Shown: piece after piece, positions 47,004 to 55,049 of the stretch
Layout of the letters: each line of letters opens with the position of its first letter
How positions within the stretch are numbered: position 1 is the stretch's first letter
Origin: Clostridiales bacterium
GTDB taxonomy: Bacteria; Bacillota; Clostridia; TANB77; CAG-508
Direction of reading: 5' to 3'
DNA length: 64,000 nucleotides
Assembly: GCA_004554705.1 (NCBI GenBank)
Contig: SFKS01000003.1
Location: 1 to 64,000 of the forward strand
Notes under the pieces: generated by a model
What the model saw: the letters and a program-made list of their open reading frames with translations, nothing else
Told to the model about the DNA's origin: nothing
Database searches by the model: none
Position numbers and translations under genes: made by a program

Positions 47004-47528
47004 ATGAATGACGAATATTTAATAAAAATAGACGAGCCAAGAATTCAAGAAACATGTGATGCATATTTTAAGTGGAAAGACTTAAATACATATGTTAAAA
47101 GTTTAGTGTCAAGAGGAATCAATATGCCAGATGCAATTAGTGAGCCTATGGGTTGCTATTGTTTAAACCTTCTTTGGAATAAAAGTTCTGGTGGAGATGC
47201 AAAATCTCTTGATGGCAGAAAGATAGAGTTCAAAGCTACAAGTAATTATGCTTATGATTTAAGTAGCTTTGGACCAAAATGTGATTTTGATGATTTAGTA
47301 TTTTTAAGGTTTGATCTAGACCTAAATATGTTGTTTGTATATGATACGGGGGTTAATTCAGAAGAATTAAAGAAAATTCCAGTATCAAAAACAGCAACAG
47401 TTGGAGATTATCAAGAGGCAGGTAAGAGACCACATTTTAGTCTAATACAATCAATTATTGAAGCAAAAAAACTAGAACCTACTGTAATATTTAATATTAG
47501 AAGAGGTAAGATAGTTGAAAAAGGATGA
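47004..47528 (+). CDS. Bsp6I-like type II restriction endonuclease
   Basis: A 174-aa protein that matches my recollection of the Bsp6I family (PF09504; recognition GC^NGC). Its conserved block contains GINMPDAISEPMGCYCLNLL, SSGGDAKSLDGRKIEFKATS and DLSSFGPKCDFDDLVFLRFD. The GDAK...KIEFKA stretch reads as a PD-(D/E)xK-type catalytic core (D...E-x-K). The C5 methyltransferase follows directly, as expected for a restriction-modification pair. Specificity is inferred from the family and from the two GCNGC sites before the methyltransferase gene. Confidence 0.78.
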   Translation: MNDEYLIKIDEPRIQETCDAYFKWKDLNTYVKSLVSRGINMPDAISEPMGCYCLNLLWNKSSGGDAKSLDGRKIEFKATSNYAYDLSSFGPKCDFDDLVFLRFDLDLNMLFVYDTGVNSEELKKIPVSKTATVGDYQEAGKRPHFSLIQSIIEAKKLEPTVIFNIRRGKIVEKG

Positions 47529-47532
47529 AAGG

Positions 47533-47584
47533 CAGAGTGTTAATTACTCTGTTAATATAAGCTAATAATTGCGGCGCGCCGCAA
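47533..47584 (+). promoter_or_regulatory. Control region of the methyltransferase gene
   Basis: CAGAGT/ACTCTG dyad (47533-47551) and a perfect 16-bp palindrome TTGCGGCGCGCCGCAA (47569-47584) that contains GCGGC and GCCGC, both GCNGC sites. Such GC-rich sequence is rare in this genome. Binding by the methyltransferase or an effect of methylation on expression is a plausible autoregulatory switch. Confidence 0.6.
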
Positions 47585-47604
47585 AAAACAAAGGAGAGAT
47601 GATT

Positions 47605-48567
47605 ATGTATAAAATTTGTAGCCTTTTTGCAGGCGTTGGTGGGATAGATTTAGGATTTTTAGAAACAAATAAATGTGAAATAGCATATGCTAATGAATTT
47701 GATAAATATGCGGTGGAAACATATGAGAAAAACTTTAATACAAAAGTAGATTGTAGAGATATTCATGATGTAAAAAATAATGAGATACCAGAGTTTGATA
47801 TTATGGTAGGAGGATTTCCATGTACTTCATTTTCAGTAGCAGGATACAGAAAAGGGTTTGAAGATGATAGAACAGGAGACTTATTCTTCGAAATGGAAAG
47901 AATATTTAAAGAAAGGAAGCCTAGAGTAATATTTTTAGAAAATGTAAAAAACTTGGTAGGACATGATAAAGGAAATACATTCAAAACTTTAATTGATAGG
48001 CTAGAAAAAGCAGGATATAAAGATAAAATAAAATGTCAAGTTCTAAATGCCTGTGAATATGGTAATATACCTCAAAATAGAGAAAGGATATATATTGTAG
48101 CATTTAGAGATAAAGAGGATTTTAATAGATTTCAAATGCCATTACCAACAACATTAAATAAGAGTATAAAAGATGTATTTAATTTTGAAACTAAAGTTGA
48201 TGAAAAATATTATTATACAGAAGGAAAATATAAAGGTAATATATATAAATTATTAACAGAAGAAATGGATGATGACAACACAGTATATCAATGGAGAAGA
48301 AAGTATGTAAGAAAAAATCAAAGTAATTTAGTACCAACACTAACAGCTAATATGGGAGAAGGTGGGCACAACGTACCACTAATAAAAACAAAATTTGGAA
48401 TAAGAAAGTTAACACCAATAGAGTGTTTTTATGCACAAGGATATCCCAAATACTATGAATTACCAACAGATATGGCAGATAGCAGATTATATAAACAAGC
48501 AGGAAATAGTGTTGTTGTACCGGTTATAAATAGAATTGCCGAAAATATAATGAAAGCATTGAATTAA
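47605..48567 (+). CDS. DNA (cytosine-5)-methyltransferase, Dcm/M.Bsp6I-like
   Basis: Protects the host from the adjacent nuclease. Motif I KICSLFAGVGGIDLGF, motif IV GGFPCTSFSVAG with the catalytic Cys, motif VI LENVKNL, motif VIII QNRERIYIVAF, then a short target-recognition region and motifs IX-X (RKLTPIECFYAQGYP, QAGNSVVVPVINRIAEN). ATG 47605 follows GGAGAG with eight-base spacing; the TTG at 47569 that opens a longer frame lies in the GC palindrome. 320 aa. Confidence 0.92.
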   Translation: MYKICSLFAGVGGIDLGFLETNKCEIAYANEFDKYAVETYEKNFNTKVDCRDIHDVKNNEIPEFDIMVGGFPCTSFSVAGYRKGFEDDRTGDLFFEMERIFKERKPRVIFLENVKNLVGHDKGNTFKTLIDRLEKAGYKDKIKCQVLNACEYGNIPQNRERIYIVAFRDKEDFNRFQMPLPTTLNKSIKDVFNFETKVDEKYYYTEGKYKGNIYKLLTEEMDDDNTVYQWRRKYVRKNQSNLVPTLTANMGEGGHNVPLIKTKFGIRKLTPIECFYAQGYPKYYELPTDMADSRLYKQAGNSVVVPVINRIAENIMKALN

Positions 48568-48588
48568 GGATGAAATTAGATGCTTGAA

Positions 48589-48631
48589 AATAACTAGGAA
48601 TTAGTAAGAAACTAATTTCTAGTTATTTTTT
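48589..48631 (+). terminator. Terminator of the restriction-modification operon
   Basis: AATAACTAGGAATTAGT pairs with ACTAATTTCTAGTTATT (one mismatch), loop AAGAA, followed by a T-run. Confidence 0.88.
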
Positions 48632-48642
48632 GCAATTTTTTC

Positions 48643-48764
48643 AAAATTTCGTACTTTTTATGCGTGAGCATACCATTTACATAGTAGAGGGATAAAAATT
48701 TTTAAAAAACTTTTCGAAATTTTGTACTTTTTATATGTGCCGATACCATTTAACTAGTAGAGGG
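48643..48764 (+). repeat. Two 49-bp direct repeats
   Basis: Units at 48643-48691 and 48716-48764 share GTACTTTTTAT, ATACCATTTA and TAGTAGAGGG in the same order, with a 73-bp period. A diverged inverted counterpart is at 46314-46338. They may be binding sites for the element's recombinase or a regulator. Confidence 0.6.
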
Positions 48765-48874
48765 GTAATTGAGGCATAAAGTTTTGGAAGAGATAATAAA
48801 CTTAAGTGAGCTGTTCGAGTAATAGCGAGTTACAGATAACTTATACAGTAGCCAAATATCAAAAATTAGGAGAG

Positions 48875-49027
48875 ATGATGTTGGAGATAAAGCAAAGTTC
48901 TAAATGTACTATTGATAATGAAAAGCCATATAAGCTAAAAGTTGGAGATACAAAAGTATTCTTTGAATATTCAAACAATAATAAAACATTTAAAGAATGT
49001 ATATTAAATATTCTAAAAAAAAGGTAA
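48875..49027 (+). CDS. TnpW-like small protein upstream of the recombinase
   Basis: About 50 aa (MMLEIKQSSKCTIDNEKPYK..., then LKVGDTKVFFEYSNNNKTFK). Small proteins with an 'IGdTkY.V...F......E...KI...I' layout precede TnpX-type recombinases in clostridial transposons and are called TnpW; this one fits in size, place and pattern, though weakly. The start could be ATG 48875, ATG 48878 or TTG 48881, all near AGGAG at 48868; the last has the best spacing. Confidence 0.5.
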   Translation: MMLEIKQSSKCTIDNEKPYKLKVGDTKVFFEYSNNNKTFKECILNILKKR

Positions 49028-49105
49028 AAAGGTAGTACAAAATTATTTCATAATTTTGCATACTGAAGCTGTAACAAATAAATTTTTAACAGTTTCAGCA
49101 AAAAC

Positions 49106-49137
49106 GGGCTGACATTTTTTTATGAGCACGTTATACT
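49106..49137 (+). promoter_or_regulatory. Shared 32-bp promoter box, copy 2 (recombinase promoter)
   Basis: GGGCTGACA, 8 bases, TGAGCACGTTATACT: -35 CTGACA (49109-49114), 17-base spacer, -10 TATACT (49132-49137), 27 bp before the recombinase start. An imperfect hairpin CTGAAGCTGT/AACAGTTTCAG (49064-49098) precedes it. Confidence 0.8.
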
Positions 49138-49164
49138 TTATACTGAAAGGAAGAAGATGAATTA

Positions 49165-50874
49165 ATGGCGGGAAGAAAATCAAAGTATTATTCTGATGAG
49201 AATATCATAAATAAAAAAATATGGTCTGCTGCATTATATATAAGGCTTTCACAAGAAGATGAAGATAATGGACAAGATAAGCAAGAAAGTAATAGTGTAA
49301 CAAGCCAAAAGACACTATTAAATGAATTCATAGAAGAACATGATGATTTGATAGTTTATGATACATATATAGATGATGGATTTACAGGAACAGATTTTAA
49401 TAGACCTTCATTTCAAAGATTATTAGAGGATATGAGAAATGGAAATATTAATTGTGTAATTGTAAAGGACTTATCAAGACTTGGAAGGAACTATATAGAA
49501 GTAGGAAATTACATAGAGCAAGTTTTTCCGTTATTTAATATAAGATTTATTGCCATTAATGATTCAGTAGATAGTTTTAAAAATCCAGCAAGTACAAATA
49601 CAATTTTAGTGCCATTTAAAAATTTGATAAATGATGAGTATGCACGAGATACATCAACTAAAATAAGAACATCATTGAACGGAAAAAAGAAAAAAGGGGA
49701 ATTTGTAGGAGCTTTTCCCTCTTATGGATATATTAAAGATCCAAAGGATAAACACAAACTAGCCATAGATGAGGTAGCAGCAGATATTGTAAGAAAAATA
49801 TTTTATTGGAATGTAAATGAAGGATTAGGAAAAATAGCAATATGTCATAGATTAAATGAATTAGGAATTTTAAATCCCACAGGACATAAGAAATTAGAAT
49901 TAGGACAAAATTACAATAATTATGGAATTCAAGATAATACATATACTTGGACACCTTCTACAGTACGAAATATTTTAAATAATGAAGTGTACATAGGCAA
50001 TACTGTTCAAGGGAAAAGAAGAACAAAAAGCTACAAAGTGCATAAAGTTGAGGCAGTTCCAAAAGAAGAATGGGTAAGAGTAGAAAATACGCATGAAGCA
50101 ATTATAGATAAAGAAACTTTTAAAAAAGCACAAGAATTAAGTAGAAGGGACACTAAAGTATCTCAAAAAACAAATGAATTATCAATATGGGCAGGTTTCT
50201 TAAAATGTGCAGACTGTGGGAGAGCAATGAACAAGAAAAGTAGTACAAATAAGAGTGGAAGTAAGTATGAATATTATATTTGTAGCACATACAGAAAAAA
50301 ATCTAATAAGTTATGTACAAAACATACAATAAAAGAAGAATTGTTAGAAAAGGCTGTGGTTCAAGCAATTAATTTACATATTGATTTATTAATTAATACA
50401 GAAGAAATAATAAAACAAATAAATCAAAGTAGCTTTCAAAATTTAAAAAATGAAAACATAGAAAATATGATAATGACAAAACAAAATGAGATTTCTAAAA
50501 TATCAAATTTTAAAAGGACCCTTTATGAAGATTGGAAAAATGCAGATATAACAAGAGAAGAATATTTGGAATATAAGCAAAAATATGAAAATGATATTGA
50601 AAGACTAAAACTAAATATAGAAAGACTGCAAAATGAAAAACAAAAATATGAAAACCAGCATCAAAGTAGTAATAAATGGATAGAGAAATTTAGAGAGCAA
50701 AAAGGAATTACAGAACTTTCAAGAGATATAATGATGGAACTAATAGATGGTATTTATGTGCATGATAATGGAAATATAACGATAAGATTTAAGTTTGAAG
50801 ATGAGTTTAAGAGATGTCAAGATTACATAGAAAATAACAGAAATGTGCCAGAGCTAAAAGCAAAAGCAGTTTAA
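49165..50874 (+). CDS. Large serine recombinase (TnpX/TndX-like)
   Basis: Moves the element. Catalytic N-terminal resolvase domain with the nucleophilic Ser in LYIRLSQEDED (Ser29) and the Arg motif KDLSRLGRNYIEVGNYIE. Then the Recombinase domain (GEFVGAFPSYGYIKDP, WTPSTVRNILNNEVYIGNTVQGK), a zinc ribbon (CADCGRAMNKK...YICSTYRK...LCTKHTI) and a long coiled-coil C-terminus. 569 aa. TnpX and TndX use a GA dinucleotide at the crossover; the 11-bp core here has GA at its centre. The gene ends 23 bp from the right core. Confidence 0.93.
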   Translation: MAGRKSKYYSDENIINKKIWSAALYIRLSQEDEDNGQDKQESNSVTSQKTLLNEFIEEHDDLIVYDTYIDDGFTGTDFNRPSFQRLLEDMRNGNINCVIVKDLSRLGRNYIEVGNYIEQVFPLFNIRFIAINDSVDSFKNPASTNTILVPFKNLINDEYARDTSTKIRTSLNGKKKKGEFVGAFPSYGYIKDPKDKHKLAIDEVAADIVRKIFYWNVNEGLGKIAICHRLNELGILNPTGHKKLELGQNYNNYGIQDNTYTWTPSTVRNILNNEVYIGNTVQGKRRTKSYKVHKVEAVPKEEWVRVENTHEAIIDKETFKKAQELSRRDTKVSQKTNELSIWAGFLKCADCGRAMNKKSSTNKSGSKYEYYICSTYRKKSNKLCTKHTIKEELLEKAVVQAINLHIDLLINTEEIIKQINQSSFQNLKNENIENMIMTKQNEISKISNFKRTLYEDWKNADITREEYLEYKQKYENDIERLKLNIERLQNEKQKYENQHQSSNKWIEKFREQKGITELSRDIMMELIDGIYVHDNGNITIRFKFEDEFKRCQDYIENNRNVPELKAKAV

Positions 50875-50896
50875 AAAATTGTGTTGTTATAATCAC

Positions 50897-51170
50897 CCAA
50901 GGAGGTGGTGTTGCTGCACCTGTAGCGGGAGAAATTTTAAAAGAAGTATTACCATACATGGAAATACAAACAAAAGAACAAGAAAATAAAGAAACTGTAA
51001 ATATGCCAAATGTAACAAACTTAAGCTTTGCAGAAGCAAAGAAAATTTTAAATGAATTAGACCTAGGAACAAATAGCCAATTAGATGCAGAAACAATAAT
51101 AACAGAACAATTGCCAAAAGCAGGAATACAAATAACCAAAGGAACAAAAGTAATACTATATGGAAACTAA
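50897..51170 (+). pseudogene. spoVD: C-terminal part of the split penicillin-binding protein gene
   Basis: Starting at the 11-bp core, the frame reads QGGGVAAPVAGEILKEVLPY, which is the canonical end of a PBP2/SpoVD transpeptidase domain. A short linker follows, then a PASTA domain (MPNVTNLSFAEAKKILNELD ... QLPKAGIQITKGTKVILYGN). There is no ribosome binding site or start of its own at the core, so as it stands it is not a gene. The codon phase at the core equals that of the left part, so joining yields GHQGGGVAAP without a mismatch. PASTA domains bind peptidoglycan or beta-lactams. Confidence 0.88.
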
Positions 51171-51224
51171 ACAGGCATAACCTATGTCATTAACATAAAT
51201 TTTCATAAAAATATAATGTAAATA

Positions 51225-51253
51225 TTGTAAAACAAGCAATTTTATGATATTCT
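51225..51253 (+). promoter_or_regulatory. Probable pheS promoter
   Basis: TTGTAA (51225-51230), a 17-base spacer and TATTCT (51248-51253). No T-box leader is present in the short space before pheS. Confidence 0.55.
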
Positions 51254-51285
51254 ATATAGTATGTAAAAATTGGAGAGTGAATTAG

Positions 51286-52305
51286 ATGAAAGACCAAATT
51301 TTAGAAATTAAAGAAAATGCAAAAAAGGAAATTGAAAGAACTAATACCCTACAAGAACTAAATGATGTTAGAGTTAAATTTTTAGGGAAAAAAGGTGAAC
51401 TCACAGCTGTTTTAAGAGGAATGGGAGCATTACCGCCTGAAGAAAGACCAGCTGTAGGTACTTTTGTAAATGAAGCAAGAGACGAAATAGAAAATAAAAT
51501 AGCACTAAAAGAAAAAGAATTAAAAGAAAGTTTAATTGCAGAAAAATTACAAAAAGAAAAAATAGACATAACAATGCCAAGTAAAAAAACAGAATTAGGT
51601 TCAATTCATCCAATAACAGGAATAATAGACAATATAAAAGAAATCTTTTTAGGATTAGGATATGAAATTGTAGACGGTCCAGAAATAGAAAAAACATATT
51701 ATGTATTTGATCAACTAAACACACCAATAGACCACCCTGCAAGAGATTTGCAAGACACTTTCTATATTAATGAAAACATAGTATTGAGATCTCAAACATC
51801 TTCAGTACAAATAAGAACTATGGAAGCACAAAAACCACCAATAAAGATAATATGTCCAGGAACAGTATATAGATCAGACAGCGTAGACCCAACACATTCA
51901 CCAGTATTCCACCAAATAGAAGGACTTGTTGTAGATAAAGGAATCACAATGTCAGATTTAAAAGGAACTCTTGAAACTTTTGCAAAAAGATGCTTAGGCG
52001 AAAATACTGAAATCAGATTTAGACCACACCATTTTCCATATACAGAACCAAGTGCAGAGGTAGATGTATCTTGTTTTGTCTGCAAAGGAAAAGGCTGTAG
52101 AGTATGTAAAAATGAAGGCTGGATAGAACTTTTAGGCTGTGGAATGGTACATCCTAAAGTTTTGGAAAATTGTGGAATAGACCACAATATATATTCAGGA
52201 TTTGCATTTGGATTTGGAGCAGAAAGAATTGCAATGGCAAAATATGGAATAGATGATATGAGACTATTATATGAGAATGATGTTCGCTTTTTGAAACAAT
52301 TCTAA
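51286..52305 (+). CDS. pheS: Phenylalanyl-tRNA synthetase alpha subunit
   Basis: Catalytic subunit of the alpha2-beta2 enzyme. N-terminal coiled coil (residues 1-85), then [52 protein letters not shown] and the C-terminal [20 protein letters not shown]. 339 aa. It precedes pheT by 42 bp. ATG after GGAGAG. Confidence 0.96.
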   Translation: MKDQILEIKENAKKEIERTNTLQELNDVRVKFLGKKGELTAVLRGMGALPPEERPAVGTFVNEARDEIENKIALKEKELKESLIAEKLQKEKIDITMPSKKTELGSIHPITGIIDNIKEIFLGLGYEIVDGPEIEKTYYVFDQLNTPIDHPARDLQDTFYINENIVLRSQTSSVQIRTMEAQKPPIKIICPGTVYRSDSVDPTHSPVFHQIEGLVVDKGITMSDLKGTLETFAKRCLGENTEIRFRPHHFPYTEPSAEVDVSCFVCKGKGCRVCKNEGWIELLGCGMVHPKVLENCGIDHNIYSGFAFGFGAERIAMAKYGIDDMRLLYENDVRFLKQF

Positions 52306-52347
52306 TTCAAAAACAAACAAAATTCCAAGATAGAAAGGAAAATAAAA

Positions 52348-54735
52348 ATGAAAACTAGTGTAGAATGGTTAAAAGAATACTCTGATATAAATGTAGATGT
52401 AAACAAACTAGCAGAGAGATTGACAATGACAGGCTCAAAAGTGGAAACAATCGAGCAAAAGGGTAATAATATTAAAAATGTTGTTGTAGGCAAAATTCTA
52501 GAAATAACAAAACATCCAGATGCTGACAAATTAATTGTTACAAAAGTAGATATAGGAGAAGGAATAATCCAAATAGTAACAGGTGCCAAAAATGTAAAAG
52601 TTGGAGACCTTGTACCAATTGCAAAAGATGGTTCAGAGTTACCAGGAGATATCAAAATTAAAACAGGAATGTTAAGAGGAATAGAATCTTGTGGAATGAT
52701 GTGTGCTGTAACAGAACTAGGATTAGAATTATCAGACTATCCAGAACAAATTGCAGATGGAATAATGATATTGCCAGAAATATATGAAAAATATATAGGC
52801 AAAGACATCGTTGAGGCACTAAACTTAAGAGAAGATATATTAGATTTTGAAATAACATCAAACAGACCAGATTGCTTCTCAATAGAAGGATTAGGTAGAG
52901 AAACTGCTATAGCACTAGGAGAAGAATTTAAAAATCCTCATAAAAATTTAGAGAAAGAAATCGAAACAATAAATAATCTAGAAGGGCTAAAGGTAGATAT
53001 AGAAGCACAAGACTTATGTTATAGATATGTAGCAAGAGTTATAAAAAATGTAAAAATAGGCCCTTCACCAGAATGGATGAAAAGAAGATTAAATGCATGT
53101 GGTATAAGGGCAATAAACAATATAGTAGATATAACAAATTATGTAATGCTAGAACTTGGAGAGCCAATGCATGCCTTTGATATAAATAATGTTAAAGGAA
53201 AGCACATAATAGTGAGACGTGCAAAGCCAAATGAAAAAATAACAACATTAGATGAAATAGAAAGAAATCTAGATGTTGATAATTTAGTAATTGCAGATGA
53301 TGAAAAACCAGTTGCAATTGCAGGTGTTATGGGAGGATTAAATTCAGGAATAACAGAAAATACAAACACTGTAGTATTTGAGGCAGCAGTATTTAATAGA
53401 GGAACAGTGCGTTTAACAGCAAAAAAATTAGGATTAAGAACAGAAAGCTCAAGTCGTTTTGAAAAAGGACTGTCTCCAGAAATAGCAATTCGTGCAGCAA
53501 ATAGAGCAACAGAACTTGCAGAAATGATTGGTGCAGGGGAAGCAGTAGATAAACAAATAGATATATATCCAAAAAAAGAAACAAAAAAAGTAATTCCTTT
53601 TGAACCAGAAAAAGTAAATGCACTATTAGGGATGAACATATCAAAAGATGAAATGATAAGCATATTAGAAAAATTAGAAATAAAAGTGCAAGGAGACAAC
53701 TTAGAAATACCATATTTTAGAGTTGATTTAGAAGGAACAGCAGACATTGCAGAAGAAATTATAAGAATACATGGATATAATACATTAAACAGTACTTTAA
53801 TAAATGCAGAAAGCACAGTAGGATTGAAAACAAAGACACAAAAATTGCAAGACAAAATTAAAAACTTATTAATAGAAAAAGGCTTTTCAGAAATGTATGC
53901 ATTTAGCTTCATTGGTAAAAAAGACTTTGAAAAATGTAAGCTTGATAGTAGTAAAGCTATAAAAATAACAAATCCATTAGGAGAAGAATATTCCTTAATG
54001 AGAACATCTTTGATGCCAACAATAATGCAATCAATAGCCACAAATTATAATAAGAAAAACAAAAATGTGGCATTATTCGAAATAGGCAAAATATACGAAG
54101 ATGAAGAAGAAAACATTAAAAAAGGTGAAATAGCAAATGAACAAACAAAAGTAGCTTTTGCAGTATATGGCGAAAAAGCAGATTTTTATATTATCAAGGG
54201 AATAATAGAAAACTTACTAGAAATATCCAATATATCTAGATACCAACTGGAAAGAGAAAACACTACAAACTTACATCCAGGTAGAAGTGCAAAAATACTA
54301 ATTGGAAAAGATACAATTGCTAGCTTTGGGGAAGTTCACCCACAAGTATTAGACAACTATGGAATAAACGAAAAAGTGTATTTTGGAGTAATAGATATAG
54401 AAAAATTAGGAAAATATGGAAAAGAAAATAAAAAATATACTCCAATACCAAAATATCCAGCAGTAGAAAGAGATATTGCATTAGTTGTAGATGAACAGAT
54501 AGAGGTTGGACAGATAGAAAATATAATATCAAAAAAAGCAAAAAACATATTGGAAAAAGCAAAATTATTTGATATATATAGAAGCGATAAATTAGGAGAA
54601 AACAAAAAGAGTGTAGCATATGAGCTAATTTTTAGAACAAAAGACAGAACACTAACAGATGATGAAATAAAGAACACAATGGAGGCAATAACAAAAGAGC
54701 TACAAACAAATTTAGGAGCAGAACTAAGAAGTTAA
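52348..54735 (+). CDS. pheT: Phenylalanyl-tRNA synthetase beta subunit
   Basis: 795 aa. N-terminal EMAP/OB-type tRNA-binding domain (KILEITKHPDADKLIVTKVD), B3/B4 editing region (ITSNRPDCFSIEGLGRETAI), B5 domain, and a C-terminal ferredoxin-like anticodon domain (YPAVERDIALVVDEQIEVGQ ... LTDDEI). Complete; no terminator was seen after it. Confidence 0.96.
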   Translation: MKTSVEWLKEYSDINVDVNKLAERLTMTGSKVETIEQKGNNIKNVVVGKILEITKHPDADKLIVTKVDIGEGIIQIVTGAKNVKVGDLVPIAKDGSELPGDIKIKTGMLRGIESCGMMCAVTELGLELSDYPEQIADGIMILPEIYEKYIGKDIVEALNLREDILDFEITSNRPDCFSIEGLGRETAIALGEEFKNPHKNLEKEIETINNLEGLKVDIEAQDLCYRYVARVIKNVKIGPSPEWMKRRLNACGIRAINNIVDITNYVMLELGEPMHAFDINNVKGKHIIVRRAKPNEKITTLDEIERNLDVDNLVIADDEKPVAIAGVMGGLNSGITENTNTVVFEAAVFNRGTVRLTAKKLGLRTESSSRFEKGLSPEIAIRAANRATELAEMIGAGEAVDKQIDIYPKKETKKVIPFEPEKVNALLGMNISKDEMISILEKLEIKVQGDNLEIPYFRVDLEGTADIAEEIIRIHGYNTLNSTLINAESTVGLKTKTQKLQDKIKNLLIEKGFSEMYAFSFIGKKDFEKCKLDSSKAIKITNPLGEEYSLMRTSLMPTIMQSIATNYNKKNKNVALFEIGKIYEDEEENIKKGEIANEQTKVAFAVYGEKADFYIIKGIIENLLEISNISRYQLERENTTNLHPGRSAKILIGKDTIASFGEVHPQVLDNYGINEKVYFGVIDIEKLGKYGKENKKYTPIPKYPAVERDIALVVDEQIEVGQIENIISKKAKNILEKAKLFDIYRSDKLGENKKSVAYELIFRTKDRTLTDDEIKNTMEAITKELQTNLGAELRS

Positions 54736-54782
54736 AATATGGTGAATAGTAACTGAAAATTACTAAAATTTACTAAAAAGTA

Positions 54783-54828
54783 TTGACAAACCTACTCTAC
54801 ACGCAGTATAATAAATATTGCGTGTAGA
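54783..54828 (+). promoter_or_regulatory. S10-operon promoter with dyad over the -10 box
   Basis: TTGACA (54783-54788), an 18-base spacer and TATAAT (54807-54812). The -10 box lies in the loop of a perfect inverted repeat TCTACACGCA (54796-54805) / TGCGTGTAGA (54819-54828). It could be an operator or the base of a leader helix. Confidence 0.8.
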
Positions 54829-55049
54829 TTTGCGTTGAAGCGAAATGTGGCTACATCATTACGGTGGAGGGAACTTTCGTGGAGTATGTCTTGGCTAAGA
54901 CCTAGGCGGATAAGTTATAAAAATAGCACTTGTCCTAGCTCAAACTAGGATAAAAAAATGGAAAACAATGAAACACCAGGGTGCGTTAATAACTTTCCTC
55001 ATCAACAAAAACACACATACGCAAGATTTTAAAAGGAGGGAATTTAACA
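54829..55049 (+). promoter_or_regulatory. Structured leader of the S10 operon
   Basis: About 220 bases without a convincing gene, GC-richer than the surroundings, with helices such as TCCTAG/CTAGGA. In Firmicutes and Proteobacteria the S10 leader can bind ribosomal protein L4 to repress the operon; this leader is in the right place for such control, but the specific fold cannot be confirmed by eye. Confidence 0.5.

Larger units (their letters stand above)
45331..50907. mobile_element. 5.57-kb serine-recombinase element inside the PBP gene
   Basis: An identical CCAAGGAGGTG lies at both ends (45331-45341 and 50897-50907), in the same codon phase of the interrupted gene. Just inside, GTGTTGTTA at 50881-50889 has its inverse TAACAACAC at 45354-45362. 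Contents: VanZ-like protein, a small unknown protein, Bsp6I-like restriction enzyme and methyltransferase, a TnpW-like small protein, and a large serine recombinase adjacent to the right end. No transfer genes. Precise recombination would restore the PBP reading frame. Confidence 0.9.

Noticed and set aside
47569..47604. TTG 47569 as methyltransferase start
   Set aside because: It lies within the GC palindrome, before the ribosome binding site; ATG 47605 has correct spacing and gives the family N-terminus.
50893..51147. Minus-strand frames across the PASTA region
   Set aside because: Leu/Phe-rich shadows of the PBP C-terminal coding sequence.
54968..55049. Longer S10 start at 54968
   Set aside because: These 27 codons lie in the leader before the AAGGAGGG site and lack S10 similarity.
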